The notes under the pieces were generated by a model, which had not been told where the DNA came from, made no database searches, and was given only the letters and a program-made list of their open reading frames with translations. A stretch of 59,907 nucleotides of DNA, taken from contig JALCBJ010000039.1 in the NCBI GenBank assembly GCA_028066595.1, positions 1 to 59,907 on the forward strand, given 5' to 3'. Shown here one piece after another: positions 9,669-18,325 of the stretch (its first letter is position 1; each line of letters starts with the position of its first letter). Both the position numbers and the translations under genes were made by a program. Source of the DNA: Thermoanaerobaculia bacterium (GTDB lineage: Bacteria; Acidobacteriota; Thermoanaerobaculia; Multivoradales; J023).

Positions 9669-10370
9669 ATGGAACGCGAGATGTCTGCCAACGCCCCCCA
9701 CGACGCTCCGACCCCGGCGTGCTATGACCTCATCGTCCTCGATTGGGACGGCACGGTCATGGATTCTCTGGGAGCCATCGTCGCCTGCGCACGGCACGCC
9801 TTGCGCGAAGCCCGGCTGCCGGAGCTCTCAGAGGAGCTCATCCGCGGGGGCATCGGCCTCGGACTGGAGGCTACGGTAGAACGCCTCCTGCCCGACCTCG
9901 ACGGCGAGGTACGAAGGCAGTGGATCCAGGCCTATCGCGACCACTGGATCAGCACGTACCAACATCAACCTGTGCTGCTGCGAGGCGCTCGCTCCGCAGT
10001 GGTCGAGCTGAATCACCGCGAGTACATGCTGGCGGTGGCCACCGGCAAAGGTCGCCGCGGATTGCAACGGGATCTCGATGAGCTGGACATGGACCGTCTC
10101 TTCCTCGCGAGCCGTACGGTCGACGAAGCGCCGTCCAAACCCAATCCTCAAATGTTGCTGGAGTTGATGGACGAGCTCGGAGTTCGCGCCGACCGCACGT
10201 TGATGGTCGGAGATACCACCTACGATCTCGACATGGCGAAGAACGCCGGAGTCGTCTCCGTTGCCGTCCTGACCGGCGGTCACGATCGGCAGACCTTGAC
10301 GTCGAGAGATCCGCTGGCCTGCCTCGCAAGTCTCGCCGATCTGCCGGAATGGCTCGAGAGCTCACGATGA
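9669..10370 (+). CDS. HAD-superfamily phosphatase (phosphoglycolate phosphatase-like)
   Basis: 233-residue haloacid dehalogenase-type hydrolase. All four HAD motifs are present: the nucleophile motif DWDGTVMD near residue 24, motif II VATGK, motif III Lys in KPNP, and the metal-binding GDTTYDLDMAKNAG. The helical cap between motifs I and II is of the Gph/PGPase type, so a small phosphorylated metabolite such as phosphoglycolate is the likely substrate, though specificity cannot be read from sequence. In many Gram-negatives this family sits next to rluC; here it is flanked by two related proteins of unknown function. The start is either 9669 or an in-frame ATG at 9681 (MSANAP), the latter beginning closer to the domain. 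Confidence 0.9.
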   Translation: MEREMSANAPHDAPTPACYDLIVLDWDGTVMDSLGAIVACARHALREARLPELSEELIRGGIGLGLEATVERLLPDLDGEVRRQWIQAYRDHWISTYQHQPVLLRGARSAVVELNHREYMLAVATGKGRRGLQRDLDELDMDRLFLASRTVDEAPSKPNPQMLLELMDELGVRADRTLMVGDTTYDLDMAKNAGVVSVAVLTGGHDRQTLTSRDPLACLASLADLPEWLESSR

Positions 10371-10416
10371 GCGTCGGAACCCCACGCTGCCCCGCGCCGC
10401 CCAAGGAAGACGCATT

Positions 10417-11022
10417 ATGAGCGCCGACGGGGAGTATGTCGGCGTCTCCACGTCGGAGATGAGGACCTTGGGCAAGTACTGGGTGAAGGGCAGCTCCATC
10501 AACTCGAAACGCACGTTTCTTGTCGATCGCCTGGGCGAGGCAGCAGCCGAGAGTCTGGACACCTTCCTCTCGGACCACGGTGCTCCGCAAGTGTTGGAGG
10601 CCAGCTGGTACCCGTTCCAGCTCTACGACGACGTATTGCGGTTCGTCGCGCGGGAGTTCCTCGGAGGTGACCTAAAGAGGTTGCGCGACGTGGGTCGCCA
10701 CTCGGCACGGCAGTCGCTGACCGGAACCTATTCGGTCTTCGTAAGGCCTGGCGGATTCCGATCGTTTCTGGAACGGAGCGCGCCGTTCCACGGCCGCTAC
10801 TACAGTGCAGGCAGTTTGCAGCTCGTCGGTGCCTCGGGCGACGATACGAGCTTCGAGCTCGTCCAGGAAGGAGCACCCATCTACACCGAGCCGGATCTCG
10901 AGGTTGCCTGCGGTTTCTACTGCGAAGCCGCCGAAATGATGGGTTTGTGGAACGTCACGTGCGAATACGAGTACACCGAGACCGGTGTGCGCTTTCTTCT
11001 TCGGTCGAGCTCGGCGCGATGA
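10417..11022 (+). CDS. Conserved protein of unknown function, paralogue of 8913-9461
   Basis: 201 residues, soluble. A basic, Tyr-rich N-terminal part (GKYWVKGSS) precedes a helical segment and the shared W-Y-P and GTYSVFV blocks seen in the protein at 8913-9461. A Cys pair (ACGFYCEAAEMMG) and a second Cys-containing strand (NVTCEYEYTETG) near the C-terminus are not shared with the paralogue and might bind a ligand or metal. The ATG at 10417 follows GGAAG. The stop codon overlaps the start of the next gene (ATGA at 11019-11022), so the two are translationally coupled. No function is assigned; resemblance to TIGR02265/DUF2378 proteins is tentative. Confidence 0.65.
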   Translation: MSADGEYVGVSTSEMRTLGKYWVKGSSINSKRTFLVDRLGEAAAESLDTFLSDHGAPQVLEASWYPFQLYDDVLRFVAREFLGGDLKRLRDVGRHSARQSLTGTYSVFVRPGGFRSFLERSAPFHGRYYSAGSLQLVGASGDDTSFELVQEGAPIYTEPDLEVACGFYCEAAEMMGLWNVTCEYEYTETGVRFLLRSSSAR

Positions 11023-11366
11023 ACACACGTGTTCAGTGTCTCGTGTATGGCGTGGGGTTGGCGATCTTTGCGGCCACGGCTGCGGCGCAGAACCGCGCCG
11101 TCGATATGGCCGGCGCCATAGATCTCCAAGGCTCTGTCGTTCTGCCGTCGAAGCTGGCGGTTTTGCTTCTGGCGATGGCCATGGTTCTCGTCTCGGTCAT
11201 CGGGGCACTCCTCGCCCAGCGGGCAGAGGAGCGGCGGGAAGCGGCGGAGCAACGACGCCGTCTCGAGGAGCGTTTGGCTGAGCAAGCCAAGGAGATTGCG
11301 CTCCTTCGAGGAAGGGCCGAGGACGGCAGCTCGCCGCCCTCCAAATCATTCCCTCCCAACACTTAA
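11019..11366 (+). CDS. Small membrane-anchored coiled-coil protein
   Basis: 115-residue predicted exported or inner-membrane protein. The N-terminus (residues 1-23) resembles a signal peptide ending AAAQ, a second hydrophobic helix lies around residues 45-68 (LAVLLLAMAMVLVSVIGALL), and the rest is a strongly charged Arg/Glu helix predicted to form a coiled coil (RAEERREAAEQRRRLEERL), ending in a short Pro/Ser-rich tail. It begins with ATG overlapping the stop of the preceding gene by 4 nt. Next downstream is the LytM endopeptidase at 11416, in whose regulation short coiled-coil membrane proteins can act (as EnvC-like partners do), but that link is inference. Not assignable to a named family. 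Confidence 0.65.
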   Translation: MNTRVQCLVYGVGLAIFAATAAAQNRAVDMAGAIDLQGSVVLPSKLAVLLLAMAMVLVSVIGALLAQRAEERREAAEQRRRLEERLAEQAKEIALLRGRAEDGSSPPSKSFPPNT

Positions 11367-11415
11367 CGGGACGTCAGGCTTGCGTCTCCCCGACGATCGG
11401 GTAGACTGTCGAGTC

Positions 11416-12924
11416 ATGTCGCAGCGCAGGATTCGGTATCGCGTCAAAGCCCCCCGTGCGCGCTCGCGCAGGAACTCGGACTCCTGGGCCACGGCCTGGC
11501 GGACGCCGCTGCTTCACGTACGAGCCCGCCACCGAGTGCTGACCCTCCTCGGAGCTCTCGTGGCCGTCGTAGCCGTCAGCCTCTGGCTGCAGCGGGCCGA
11601 GCAGAAGGCAGATGCGCTGCTACCTATGATGCAGGCACTGCCCTATGAGCAGGCAGCGCAGCTGCCACCTCGAGAAGAGGCGGTCGTGATGGAAGACGTG
11701 CGGCTACCGAAGCCGTTCTCCGTCAAGCGAGGCCAGGCACCGTCGACGCTCTTGATGGAGCTGGGTGTAGAGTCCGATTCGGTGCACGAGGCGGCGTCGG
11801 CGCTGGCGGACCACGTCGACTTGCGCAGGCTGCGTGCCGGGGAGACCGGCCTCGCCTACTACGACGAGAGTGGCAGTTTGTCGCACCTTCGATTGCGCCT
11901 GGCGAAAAAAGGCTGGGTCGACCTGGAGCGAACGCGGCCGGCAGCGTACGAGGCTGGCCTGGGAAGATCGAGCTGGAAGTCCAGCTGGCGGGAATTCGTC
12001 CGTTCCACTCAGATACGGCAGATCGAGGGGACGCTCGACTCGTTTCTAGTCACCGACGTCGAAGAGGCAGGCGCACCCTCCGAGCTAGCCTGGTCGATGT
12101 CGGAGGTTCTGCAATGGGATCTCGACTTCAACCGCGATCTTCGTGAAGGCGACACCTTCCGCGTACTGTTCGAAGAAGAGAGCCTCGACGGTCACTTTCA
12201 TCGCGTCTCCCGCGTGTTGGCACTCTCATATGTCAATCGCGGGGTGGCACATGAAGCCTTCTTGTGGGGCGGTACCGAAGACGGACCGGACGCCCCGGGT
12301 TACTACGATCGCGATGCCCGACCGCTGCAGAAGATGTTCCTGAGGTCTCCACTACCGTTCACCCGAGTGACTTCGCGCTTCAGTCATCGGCGTCTCCACC
12401 CCGTGCTCAAGACCTACCGCCCCCACTACGGTGTCGACTTCGGGGCTCCCCGCGGCACCCACGTGCGTGCCACCGCTGGCGGTACCGTCACATTTGCCGG
12501 CCGCAACGGTGGCGCAGGCAACATGGTGCGGGTCCGTCATGCCAACGGCTACGAGACCTCGTACTTACATCTTTCCGGGTACGGACCTGGTGTAAAACGG
12601 GGCAAACGAGTTCGCCAGGGCGATCTCTTGGGCTACGTCGGCTCCACAGGACTGTCGACCGGACCTCATCTCGACTACCGGGTCAAGAAGAACGGCAAGT
12701 ACGTCGATCCGATGAAGCTGGAGAATCGCCCAGCCGAGCCGGTGCCCCAGTCTCGGCTCGCGGCCTTTCAATCGCGTCGCGATCTGCTGCTCCGAGCCCT
12801 CGCTGGCGATCTCGACCCTCGAATGCTGTCGGCTGATCCCGCCGCTGAGATGAATCTCGCGAAAGCAGCCGAGAACGACCTCGCCAAGAGCGCGCCGCCG
12901 ATAGCGTCTGACGCGGCTCGCTGA
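11416..12924 (+). CDS. LytM/M23 peptidoglycan DD-endopeptidase, MepM-like
   Basis: 502-residue inner-membrane-anchored murein hydrolase. A basic N-terminus is followed by one membrane helix (VLTLLGALVAVVAVSLWL, about residues 40-57), an OapA/LysM-like beta domain, a Csd3-type N domain, and a C-terminal M23 domain. The first zinc motif is HYGVDFGAP (HxxxD) and the catalytic His lies in SYLHLS. The last motif reads GPHLDYRV instead of the usual GPHLHYEV, so the second His of HxH is replaced by Asp; some M23 proteins carry this variant, so loss of activity should not be assumed. The ATG at 11416 was chosen over upstream open sequence because it starts a typical topology. Substrate: cross-linked stem peptides. 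Confidence 0.88.
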   Translation: MSQRRIRYRVKAPRARSRRNSDSWATAWRTPLLHVRARHRVLTLLGALVAVVAVSLWLQRAEQKADALLPMMQALPYEQAAQLPPREEAVVMEDVRLPKPFSVKRGQAPSTLLMELGVESDSVHEAASALADHVDLRRLRAGETGLAYYDESGSLSHLRLRLAKKGWVDLERTRPAAYEAGLGRSSWKSSWREFVRSTQIRQIEGTLDSFLVTDVEEAGAPSELAWSMSEVLQWDLDFNRDLREGDTFRVLFEEESLDGHFHRVSRVLALSYVNRGVAHEAFLWGGTEDGPDAPGYYDRDARPLQKMFLRSPLPFTRVTSRFSHRRLHPVLKTYRPHYGVDFGAPRGTHVRATAGGTVTFAGRNGGAGNMVRVRHANGYETSYLHLSGYGPGVKRGKRVRQGDLLGYVGSTGLSTGPHLDYRVKKNGKYVDPMKLENRPAEPVPQSRLAAFQSRRDLLLRALAGDLDPRMLSADPAAEMNLAKAAENDLAKSAPPIASDAAR

Positions 12925-13233
12925 GTACTTCTGGTGCCGGCTGATCTGCCGGGCCACGAAGGCAGATCCAACCGTATATCCCTCCCAGGCGGCTTGCTAC
13001 AAGCCCCGATTCGCCAAGGCGCTTCGGGCCCGCGTGCTATAGTTGCGAGGTGTCAATTTGTCTATTACGGCAGGCATCCGACCGCTCGAACAGGGCACCC
13101 CAGAACGTTCGTCCCCTCAGCTCTACGGCGTCGCGGTAGATCGATAGGGACTCATCGAAATACACGTCGTCGATATCCACTACCATCGATTCCGACGTCT
13201 CGAAACGCGCACGACAGCCCATCACGGAAGACC
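12925..13233 (+). other. Non-coding stretch between the LytM gene and zapA
   Basis: 309 bp without a convincing gene. A sequence TATAGT at 13038-13043 resembles a -10 box and may belong to a zapA promoter, but I find no matching -35 hexamer at 16-18 bp, so the promoter is only a possibility. A Shine-Dalgarno-like GGAAG lies just before the zapA ATG. Confidence 0.3.
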
Positions 13234-13533
13234 ATGGCATCCAAGAGCATCACATCCCTCCAGGTGGAGATCTTCGGTGCCACATACCGGGTGCGCGGAG
13301 AACAAGATGGGGAGCGCCTGCAAGAGCTGGCGGAGATCGTCGATCGGAAGATGCGCGACATCGGCGGCCAGCTGCCGTCCGTACCGGATTCCGGCAAGAT
13401 TGCCGTGCTGGCAGCGCTCAACCTGGCCGACGACCTGCTCCAATGCCAACAGCAGCAGGAAGGGGAACGGACCGAGATCATGGAGACGGTGAGCGCCTTG
13501 ACCGAAGAGCTAGGGCAAGCCCTGGAAGCCTGA
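13234..13533 (+). CDS. zapA: Cell division protein ZapA
   Basis: 99-residue FtsZ-ring stabiliser. The N-terminal beta-strand region (SLQVEIFGATYRVRGEQD) followed by the helix LQELAEIVDRKMRDIGG and the block KIAVLAALNLADDLL are diagnostic of ZapA; the rest is the C-terminal coiled coil used for tetramerisation. The ATG at 13234 has GGAAG nearby. The frame is open about 300 nt upstream but nothing there resembles ZapA. It is followed by a probable 6S RNA and rny, an arrangement that is conserved in several bacterial groups. Confidence 0.92.
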   Translation: MASKSITSLQVEIFGATYRVRGEQDGERLQELAEIVDRKMRDIGGQLPSVPDSGKIAVLAALNLADDLLQCQQQQEGERTEIMETVSALTEELGQALEA

Positions 13534-13576
13534 GCTCTCCCCGGTGGCGATACCTTCACCGGCATAGAAAAGATTC

Positions 13577-13795
13577 GACGCCTCGAAGCGTCCAACATCG
13601 CATCTCCGCGTGGTCGTACGCTGACCAGCAAGTACGAGAACCAACTCTCTTTGCACGGGAGTCCTAATGCACGCGGCCTGTGCCCGCCCCGGCAGCCGGG
13701 CAGTTCCGCTGGACGGCTGCAAACGGGGACGCTAACGGCCCGTGATGCGGACACCCACTTGGTTGAACTCAGGTTCTAACCACTTCGAGGTCCGT
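13577..13795 (+). ncRNA. ssrS: Probable 6S RNA
   Basis: No open frame here, but strong potential for a long rod-like RNA. An 8-bp terminal stem pairs CCTCGAAG (13581-13588) with CTTCGAGG (13783-13790); inside it CGCATC (13599-13604) pairs with GATGCG (13744-13749), and TTTGCA (13650-13655) with TGCAAA (13718-13723). Between the outer stems the 3' strand carries a small hairpin (GGTTGAAC...GTTCTAACC, 13761-13781) like the one in the open central bubble of E. coli 6S RNA. Size (~210 nt) and position directly after zapA match known 6S genes. 6S RNA binds the sigma-70 holoenzyme in stationary phase. A separate hairpin (CCGGTG/CACCGG, 13541-13562) between zapA and the RNA could end zapA transcription. 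Ends are approximate and no covariance model was run. Confidence 0.72.
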
Positions 13796-13876
13796 TCGGT
13801 CACGCGGGGGTGCACTTTCCCGTCTCACATGATCCGGCTCCGGCCCCTCCCCCTCTGAAGCTCGGGGGAGTCGGTC

Positions 13877-15439
13877 TTGAACGAAGTCCTTATTTTGGTT
13901 GGGGTTCTCCTCGCAGCCGTCCTGTGCTTGCTGGTCTACCTGATCGTGGTCCGTGGTTCCGCCAAGAAGATCCTCGCCGAAGCCGAGGAGAAAGCGGACG
14001 CGCTGCGCGACAAGGCCCGTACCGACTCCGATGCGAAGCTGCGCGAAGCCGATCTCGCTGCCAAGGAGAAGCTCCTCCAAGCCAAGAGTGAGTTCGAGAA
14101 GGTCTCGCGGCAAAAACGTCAGGAGCTCGAGCAGCTCGAGCGCCGCTTGAATCAGAAAGAGGACAATGTCGATCAGCGGACGGAGGACCTCGCTCGGCGC
14201 GAGAAGCAGGCCGGTGAGCTGGAGCGGGAGCTAGCACGCCACGAGAAGGAGCTGAACCGTCGCGAAGAGGAGCTCACCCGGCTGCTCGACCAGGAACGTC
14301 ACAAACTCGAGCAGATCGCAGGGCTCACCGGTCAGCAAGCCAAGGAGGAGCTGACCCGGGTCATGGAGACCGAAGCGCGCAACGATGCTGCCCATCTCGT
14401 AAAGCGCATCGAGGACGAGGCGAAGGAGAACGCCAACCGCGACGCCCAGCGAATACTCGCCAACGCCATTCAGCGCAACGCATCTGACTTCGTTTCCGAG
14501 ACGACGGTCTCAGTGGTACTGCTACCGAACGACGAGATGAAGGGCCGGATCATCGGCCGGGAAGGTCGCAATATCCGCGCCTTGGAGATGGCCACCGGAG
14601 TCGATCTCATCGTCGACGACACACCCGAGGCGGTCATTCTCTCCGGCTTCGATCCATTCCGTCGCGAAATCGCGAGGGTGGCGCTGGAGCGGTTGATCCA
14701 GGACGGCCGCATCCATCCGGCGCGGATCGAAGAGGTGGTGTCCAAGGCCAAGCAGGAGTTCGAGGAGCAGGTTCAGCAGGAGGGCGAGTCGGCCCTCCTG
14801 GAGCTGAACATCCCCGATCTCCATCCCGAGCTGGTGAAGTTGCTGGGCAAGCTCCGGTTCCGCACCAGCTACGGCCAGAACGTCCTCAAGCACTCGAAAG
14901 AAGTCGCTTACCTGGCCGCCACCATGGCGGCCGAGCTCCGGGTCGACATCCACATCGCCAAACGTGCCGGCTTGCTGCACGACATCGGCAAGGCCGTCGA
15001 TCGCGAGATGGAAGGATCGCACCTCGAGCTGGGTATCGATCTCTTGCGAAAGTACGGTGAGGACGAGAAGGTCATCCATGCCATGGCGTGTCACCACGGC
15101 GACTATGAGCCGGAGACCGTGGAAGCGGTCCTGGTGACGGCGTCGGATGCGCTGTCTGCGGCGCGCCCGGGTGCCCGCCGGGAGATACTGGAGAGTTACA
15201 TCAAACGGCTGGAGAAGCTGGAAGAGGTCGCGCAGAGCTTCAAGGGCGTCCAGAAGACCTTTGCCATTCAAGCAGGTCGCGAGATCCGTGTGATCGTGGA
15301 CTCTCAGAAGATCTCGGACGAAGACTCGGTTTGGCTGTCGAAGAATATTGCGAAGAAAGTCGAAGCGGAACTGACCTATCCTGGCGAGATCAAAGTGACC
15401 GTGATCCGAGAGACACGGTCGATCGAGTTTGCTCGGTAG
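13877..15439 (+). CDS. rny: Ribonuclease Y
   Basis: 520-residue membrane-anchored endoribonuclease that initiates mRNA decay. One N-terminal helix ([21 protein letters not shown]), a long Glu/Lys/Arg coiled coil to about residue 200, a KH domain with the loop IIGREGRNI, and an HD domain with His339 and the H368-D369 pair in LLHDIGK. Domain order and length are exactly those of RNase Y. The start is TTG at 13877, supported by a GGGGGAG Shine-Dalgarno seven bases upstream and by the immediate membrane helix. It probably forms a transcription unit downstream of the 6S RNA region. Confidence 0.95.
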   Translation: MNEVLILVGVLLAAVLCLLVYLIVVRGSAKKILAEAEEKADALRDKARTDSDAKLREADLAAKEKLLQAKSEFEKVSRQKRQELEQLERRLNQKEDNVDQRTEDLARREKQAGELERELARHEKELNRREEELTRLLDQERHKLEQIAGLTGQQAKEELTRVMETEARNDAAHLVKRIEDEAKENANRDAQRILANAIQRNASDFVSETTVSVVLLPNDEMKGRIIGREGRNIRALEMATGVDLIVDDTPEAVILSGFDPFRREIARVALERLIQDGRIHPARIEEVVSKAKQEFEEQVQQEGESALLELNIPDLHPELVKLLGKLRFRTSYGQNVLKHSKEVAYLAATMAAELRVDIHIAKRAGLLHDIGKAVDREMEGSHLELGIDLLRKYGEDEKVIHAMACHHGDYEPETVEAVLVTASDALSAARPGARREILESYIKRLEKLEEVAQSFKGVQKTFAIQAGREIRVIVDSQKISDEDSVWLSKNIAKKVEAELTYPGEIKVTVIRETRSIEFAR

Positions 15440-15531
15440 CATAACGGATGCGCGGCAGGTTGATAAAAGGAAGAGGTCAACGTTATGAGCTTGCCTTGTG
15501 GCGATATCCTCTGACTTGCTCCAAAGGGCGA

Positions 15532-16638
15532 TCAATCGAGGCCCAATAGGTCCTCCGGCTCTACGTCGTTGAGCTTCATCCAAGCATGAATATCTCGAAG
15601 CCCGCTCCTTGCATCGCTTCCTGCTATCAGATCTCGTATTCTCTCCGCTCGGGAAGAGTCAGCCAGATCCCGAAGAATCATTCTGCGCACTCCTTGACCA
15701 GAGGCTTGCTGAGCCTGATAACTATCATCTGACTGAATCCTACAGATTGCACGAGATAGTTCATATAGCAGGAAACCGTGTCGCGACCGGCTGCCATCGA
15801 GCTCGTTTCTGTCTCTTAGTCGAATCGCTGCGTCAAAGGCCCGGATCCCCTGCCGCAGGTTGCTGCCTCCGAGGCTCTTGAGAGCGAACCCCAGTTGCCC
15901 GCGGCTTCGATGATATCGTTCTTCCCGATCATCTTTGATCAGAGCATCAAAGATCCCTATAGTGCGCTTGAGCGCCTCTCGGTTTTCCTCAATGATGTCC
16001 TCCTTTCCCTCCTGGTTGTCAGCTTGTCTAAGAGCTTCTTCTGCTCTTAGCCGTTCAGCGCGAGCCCGTTGAAATACCGTTACTTTAGTATGACTAGCTG
16101 CTTCCGATACTGTATTGTCTAGTTTGTCTTGATCGACAGGAGAAGATAGTAGGCCTCGGTCGAGATGCTTCTCGACTAGATCCAGGGCTTCTGCCGAGGC
16201 CCTCTCTTTGACCCTATCTGCTTCTTGCGACTCTTCAAAACGTCCCTCTAGTTTCTCTACTTGCCGGCGATTCTTTCGTAACCTCCTGAGGGTCTCCGGC
16301 AAGGCGTGGTCTAAGAGTGGCCCAGCACCGTAGCCTCCCAGGATCGCGAGCGCAACATATCGGACCAGATCGTGCCGATCAGAGATTTCGAACTTGGCGG
16401 GCATCAACAGAAAGACAAGATGGGCTCCTGCGATGCCGAACAGAAAGTCTATTAAGACTCCTCGTCGCTCCCGGACGCCCTCCAGTTTGGACTTCTGGGA
16501 GTATAGAATCCCCCCGACGCATCCAGAAAGGCACAAGAGAAGCCAGCTAGACCAGTGCTCAGTGGCGATCTCGAGAGCAGTGGCGTCGGTCGATGCGCTT
16601 TCGAGTATCGCGATTGTGGCTGCGGATTCTCCTATCAT
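15532..16638 (-). CDS. Membrane protein of unknown function with coiled coil
   Basis: 368 residues that I do not recognise. Three or four hydrophobic helices occupy about residues 30-115 (WSSWLLLCLSGCVGGILY; LIDFLFGIAGAHLVFLLM; YVALAILGGYGAGPLL), followed by a charged helical region of ~140 residues likely to form a coiled coil, and a C-terminal helical part (RYHRSRGQLGFALKSLGG) with a TPR-like look. The N-terminal side would face the membrane and the long tail the cytoplasm. Base composition is clearly more AT-rich than the flanking genes, with many rare-looking codons, and no Shine-Dalgarno precedes the ATG. Together with rmlA downstream it looks like a recently acquired patch. Confidence 0.6.
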   Translation of the reverse strand: MIGESAATIAILESASTDATALEIATEHWSSWLLLCLSGCVGGILYSQKSKLEGVRERRGVLIDFLFGIAGAHLVFLLMPAKFEISDRHDLVRYVALAILGGYGAGPLLDHALPETLRRLRKNRRQVEKLEGRFEESQEADRVKERASAEALDLVEKHLDRGLLSSPVDQDKLDNTVSEAASHTKVTVFQRARAERLRAEEALRQADNQEGKEDIIEENREALKRTIGIFDALIKDDREERYHRSRGQLGFALKSLGGSNLRQGIRAFDAAIRLRDRNELDGSRSRHGFLLYELSRAICRIQSDDSYQAQQASGQGVRRMILRDLADSSRAERIRDLIAGSDARSGLRDIHAWMKLNDVEPEDLLGLD

Positions 16639-16722
16639 TGGGAGGAGTATCTCTCGATCTCGCAGGAAAGTTCGCTAGCTTCAATCTGGAACGCGTCCCG
16701 CTCACCCGGACACGTAAGATTT

Positions 16723-17655
16723 TTAGCACTCATTCTCTTCAGCACCTATATCGTCGTCACTTGTCTTTCCATCTATACTAACCAAGCCAGCTAGGTGCTG
16801 CGCATAGCGCGAGTTCTTCAGTTTCTCGGTTCTCGCCAGCTGGTGACATCTTTTCGCGTCAATGAAGCCTGACCGCCATGCCGCCACTTCGGGATATCCG
16901 AAATATTTTCTCTGATCTGCCAACCTCTTCACTTCTTGATTCGCATCGTTCAGGCTCAGCGGCGTTCCCGCATCAAACCAGTCGAGCCCAATTCCACATT
17001 GGTCCAATCGGTCAATGGAGAGTTGCTCACGTTTCAGATAGTAGTTCAGCACACTCGTAATCTCGATCTGCCCTCGCTCGGAAGGTCTAATCCCACCTAA
17101 GATCTCGAAAAGACCTTGCCTAAAAAGATAAAGGCCCGTGACGATAACATCTGACGGCGGGTGACGAGGTTTCTCATGTATTCGTATTGGCTTTTGCGTG
17201 TCATCGTCGTACTCGACGACGCCAAATGATTTTGAATCGGTAACACTCGTGGCGAATGCGTAGGACCGAGAGCCGTTCTCATTGATAAGTTGACGAAGCT
17301 TGATAGACATAGCGTGCCCGGTGAAGATGTTATCCCCGAGTATCACACAAAGACCTTCATCTCGTATCCTATCTTCACACGAAAGAATGGCGCCGCCGAT
17401 CCCATTCGGACTCGGCTGCTCTACGATGTCTATCACAACCCCCCAATCGGAACCATCTCCAAGAAGTTCCTTGAAGTTATCAACTTGACCCGGCGATGTT
17501 ACTACTAAAATGTCACTTATCCCTGCTCCAATAAGAGTTGCCAGCGGATAGTATATCATCGGCTTCTCGTAGATTTGGAGCAGATGCTTGTTAACAACTA
17601 AAGTAGTCGGCCTCAGCCTCGTACCGAGACCTCCTGCCAGAACCAAACCTTTCAT
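16723..17655 (-). CDS. rmlA: Glucose-1-phosphate thymidylyltransferase
   Basis: 310-residue nucleotidyltransferase that makes dTDP-glucose, first step of dTDP-rhamnose and related sugars. The nucleotide loop LAGGLGTRLRPTT, the KHLLQIYEKPMIYYPL block, GDNIF, EKP and RGQIEIT motifs are all present; the last reads RGQ rather than the usual RGE. A C-terminal ~60-residue extension (ending in DDDIGAEENEC) is longer than in the long-form E. coli enzyme. The ATG at 17655 follows AGGAG. No rmlB, rmlC or rmlD lies nearby. GC content is well below the surroundings, so horizontal acquisition is likely. Because it is alone, it may serve a polysaccharide locus elsewhere or be a remnant of one. Confidence 0.88.
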   Translation of the reverse strand: MKGLVLAGGLGTRLRPTTLVVNKHLLQIYEKPMIYYPLATLIGAGISDILVVTSPGQVDNFKELLGDGSDWGVVIDIVEQPSPNGIGGAILSCEDRIRDEGLCVILGDNIFTGHAMSIKLRQLINENGSRSYAFATSVTDSKSFGVVEYDDDTQKPIRIHEKPRHPPSDVIVTGLYLFRQGLFEILGGIRPSERGQIEITSVLNYYLKREQLSIDRLDQCGIGLDWFDAGTPLSLNDANQEVKRLADQRKYFGYPEVAAWRSGFIDAKRCHQLARTEKLKNSRYAQHLAGLVSIDGKTSDDDIGAEENEC

Positions 17656-18325
17656 TCCATCTCCTAGGTAAACGAATGACGGCTTGTCGTCTCGAAAATC
17701 ATTGACGACGGATCATACACATGCCCAGGCAGACGTCCGTTATTCGGAGCGTCTTTCTGGGATCACCGCTGCGCTGCTCAAATTAGTTTACCCTATTCGG
17801 AGGATATGCGCGAACAAGGACTCCGAGAGTGTGCTTCCAGGTGAAGTCTATGACAGACCTCGATCTACGTTTCACCCGTGTCGACTTGCTGCGGGCCGTG
17901 TCAGACAAGCGGAGGTTTCGCCCAGACGCCCGAGTTCTTGCCTCAGGTTGCTCGCAGTCCTTCGTCGTCGAGTCGACGAAACCGAGAGCATCGGATTCGT
18001 TGGAGAGCGTGGCAACCGCGGTTGACCTGCTGGGAGCGCTGCCACCATGGGGTTTCAGAGTCCGAGTGCGACCGGACCATTTGCCAAGCGGGCCCCGACC
18101 GTGACCGCGCATCCGAACCTAGTGGCCTCATACAACCCGTCCTTTCCGCTAGTGTCGCACACGATCCCGGTCTGAGCTCACAGGTAATCTCATTGTCTCT
18201 GGGCTGGATGGACGTCGTAGCGTGCCGGGTGTATCTTCGATTCGCGCCCATCATCGATCTCTTTTCCTAAGACCTGGTGGACTCGCTTTGATTCAGCGCG
18301 GACGAAGATTCAAAATCATCTTTGC
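17656..18325. other. 670-bp AT-rich intergenic stretch with possible gene remnant
   Basis: No intact gene is convincing here. Several short open frames exist on both strands but without recognisable domains. On the minus strand, at about 17783-17855, a translated tail reading VIDFTWKHTLGVLVRAY resembles the C-terminal F-[ST]-W-x-x-T signature of GT-B family 4 glycosyltransferases, which would fit decay of a sugar locus upstream of rmlA. This is weak. A Shine-Dalgarno for rmlA sits at the left edge. Confidence 0.3.
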
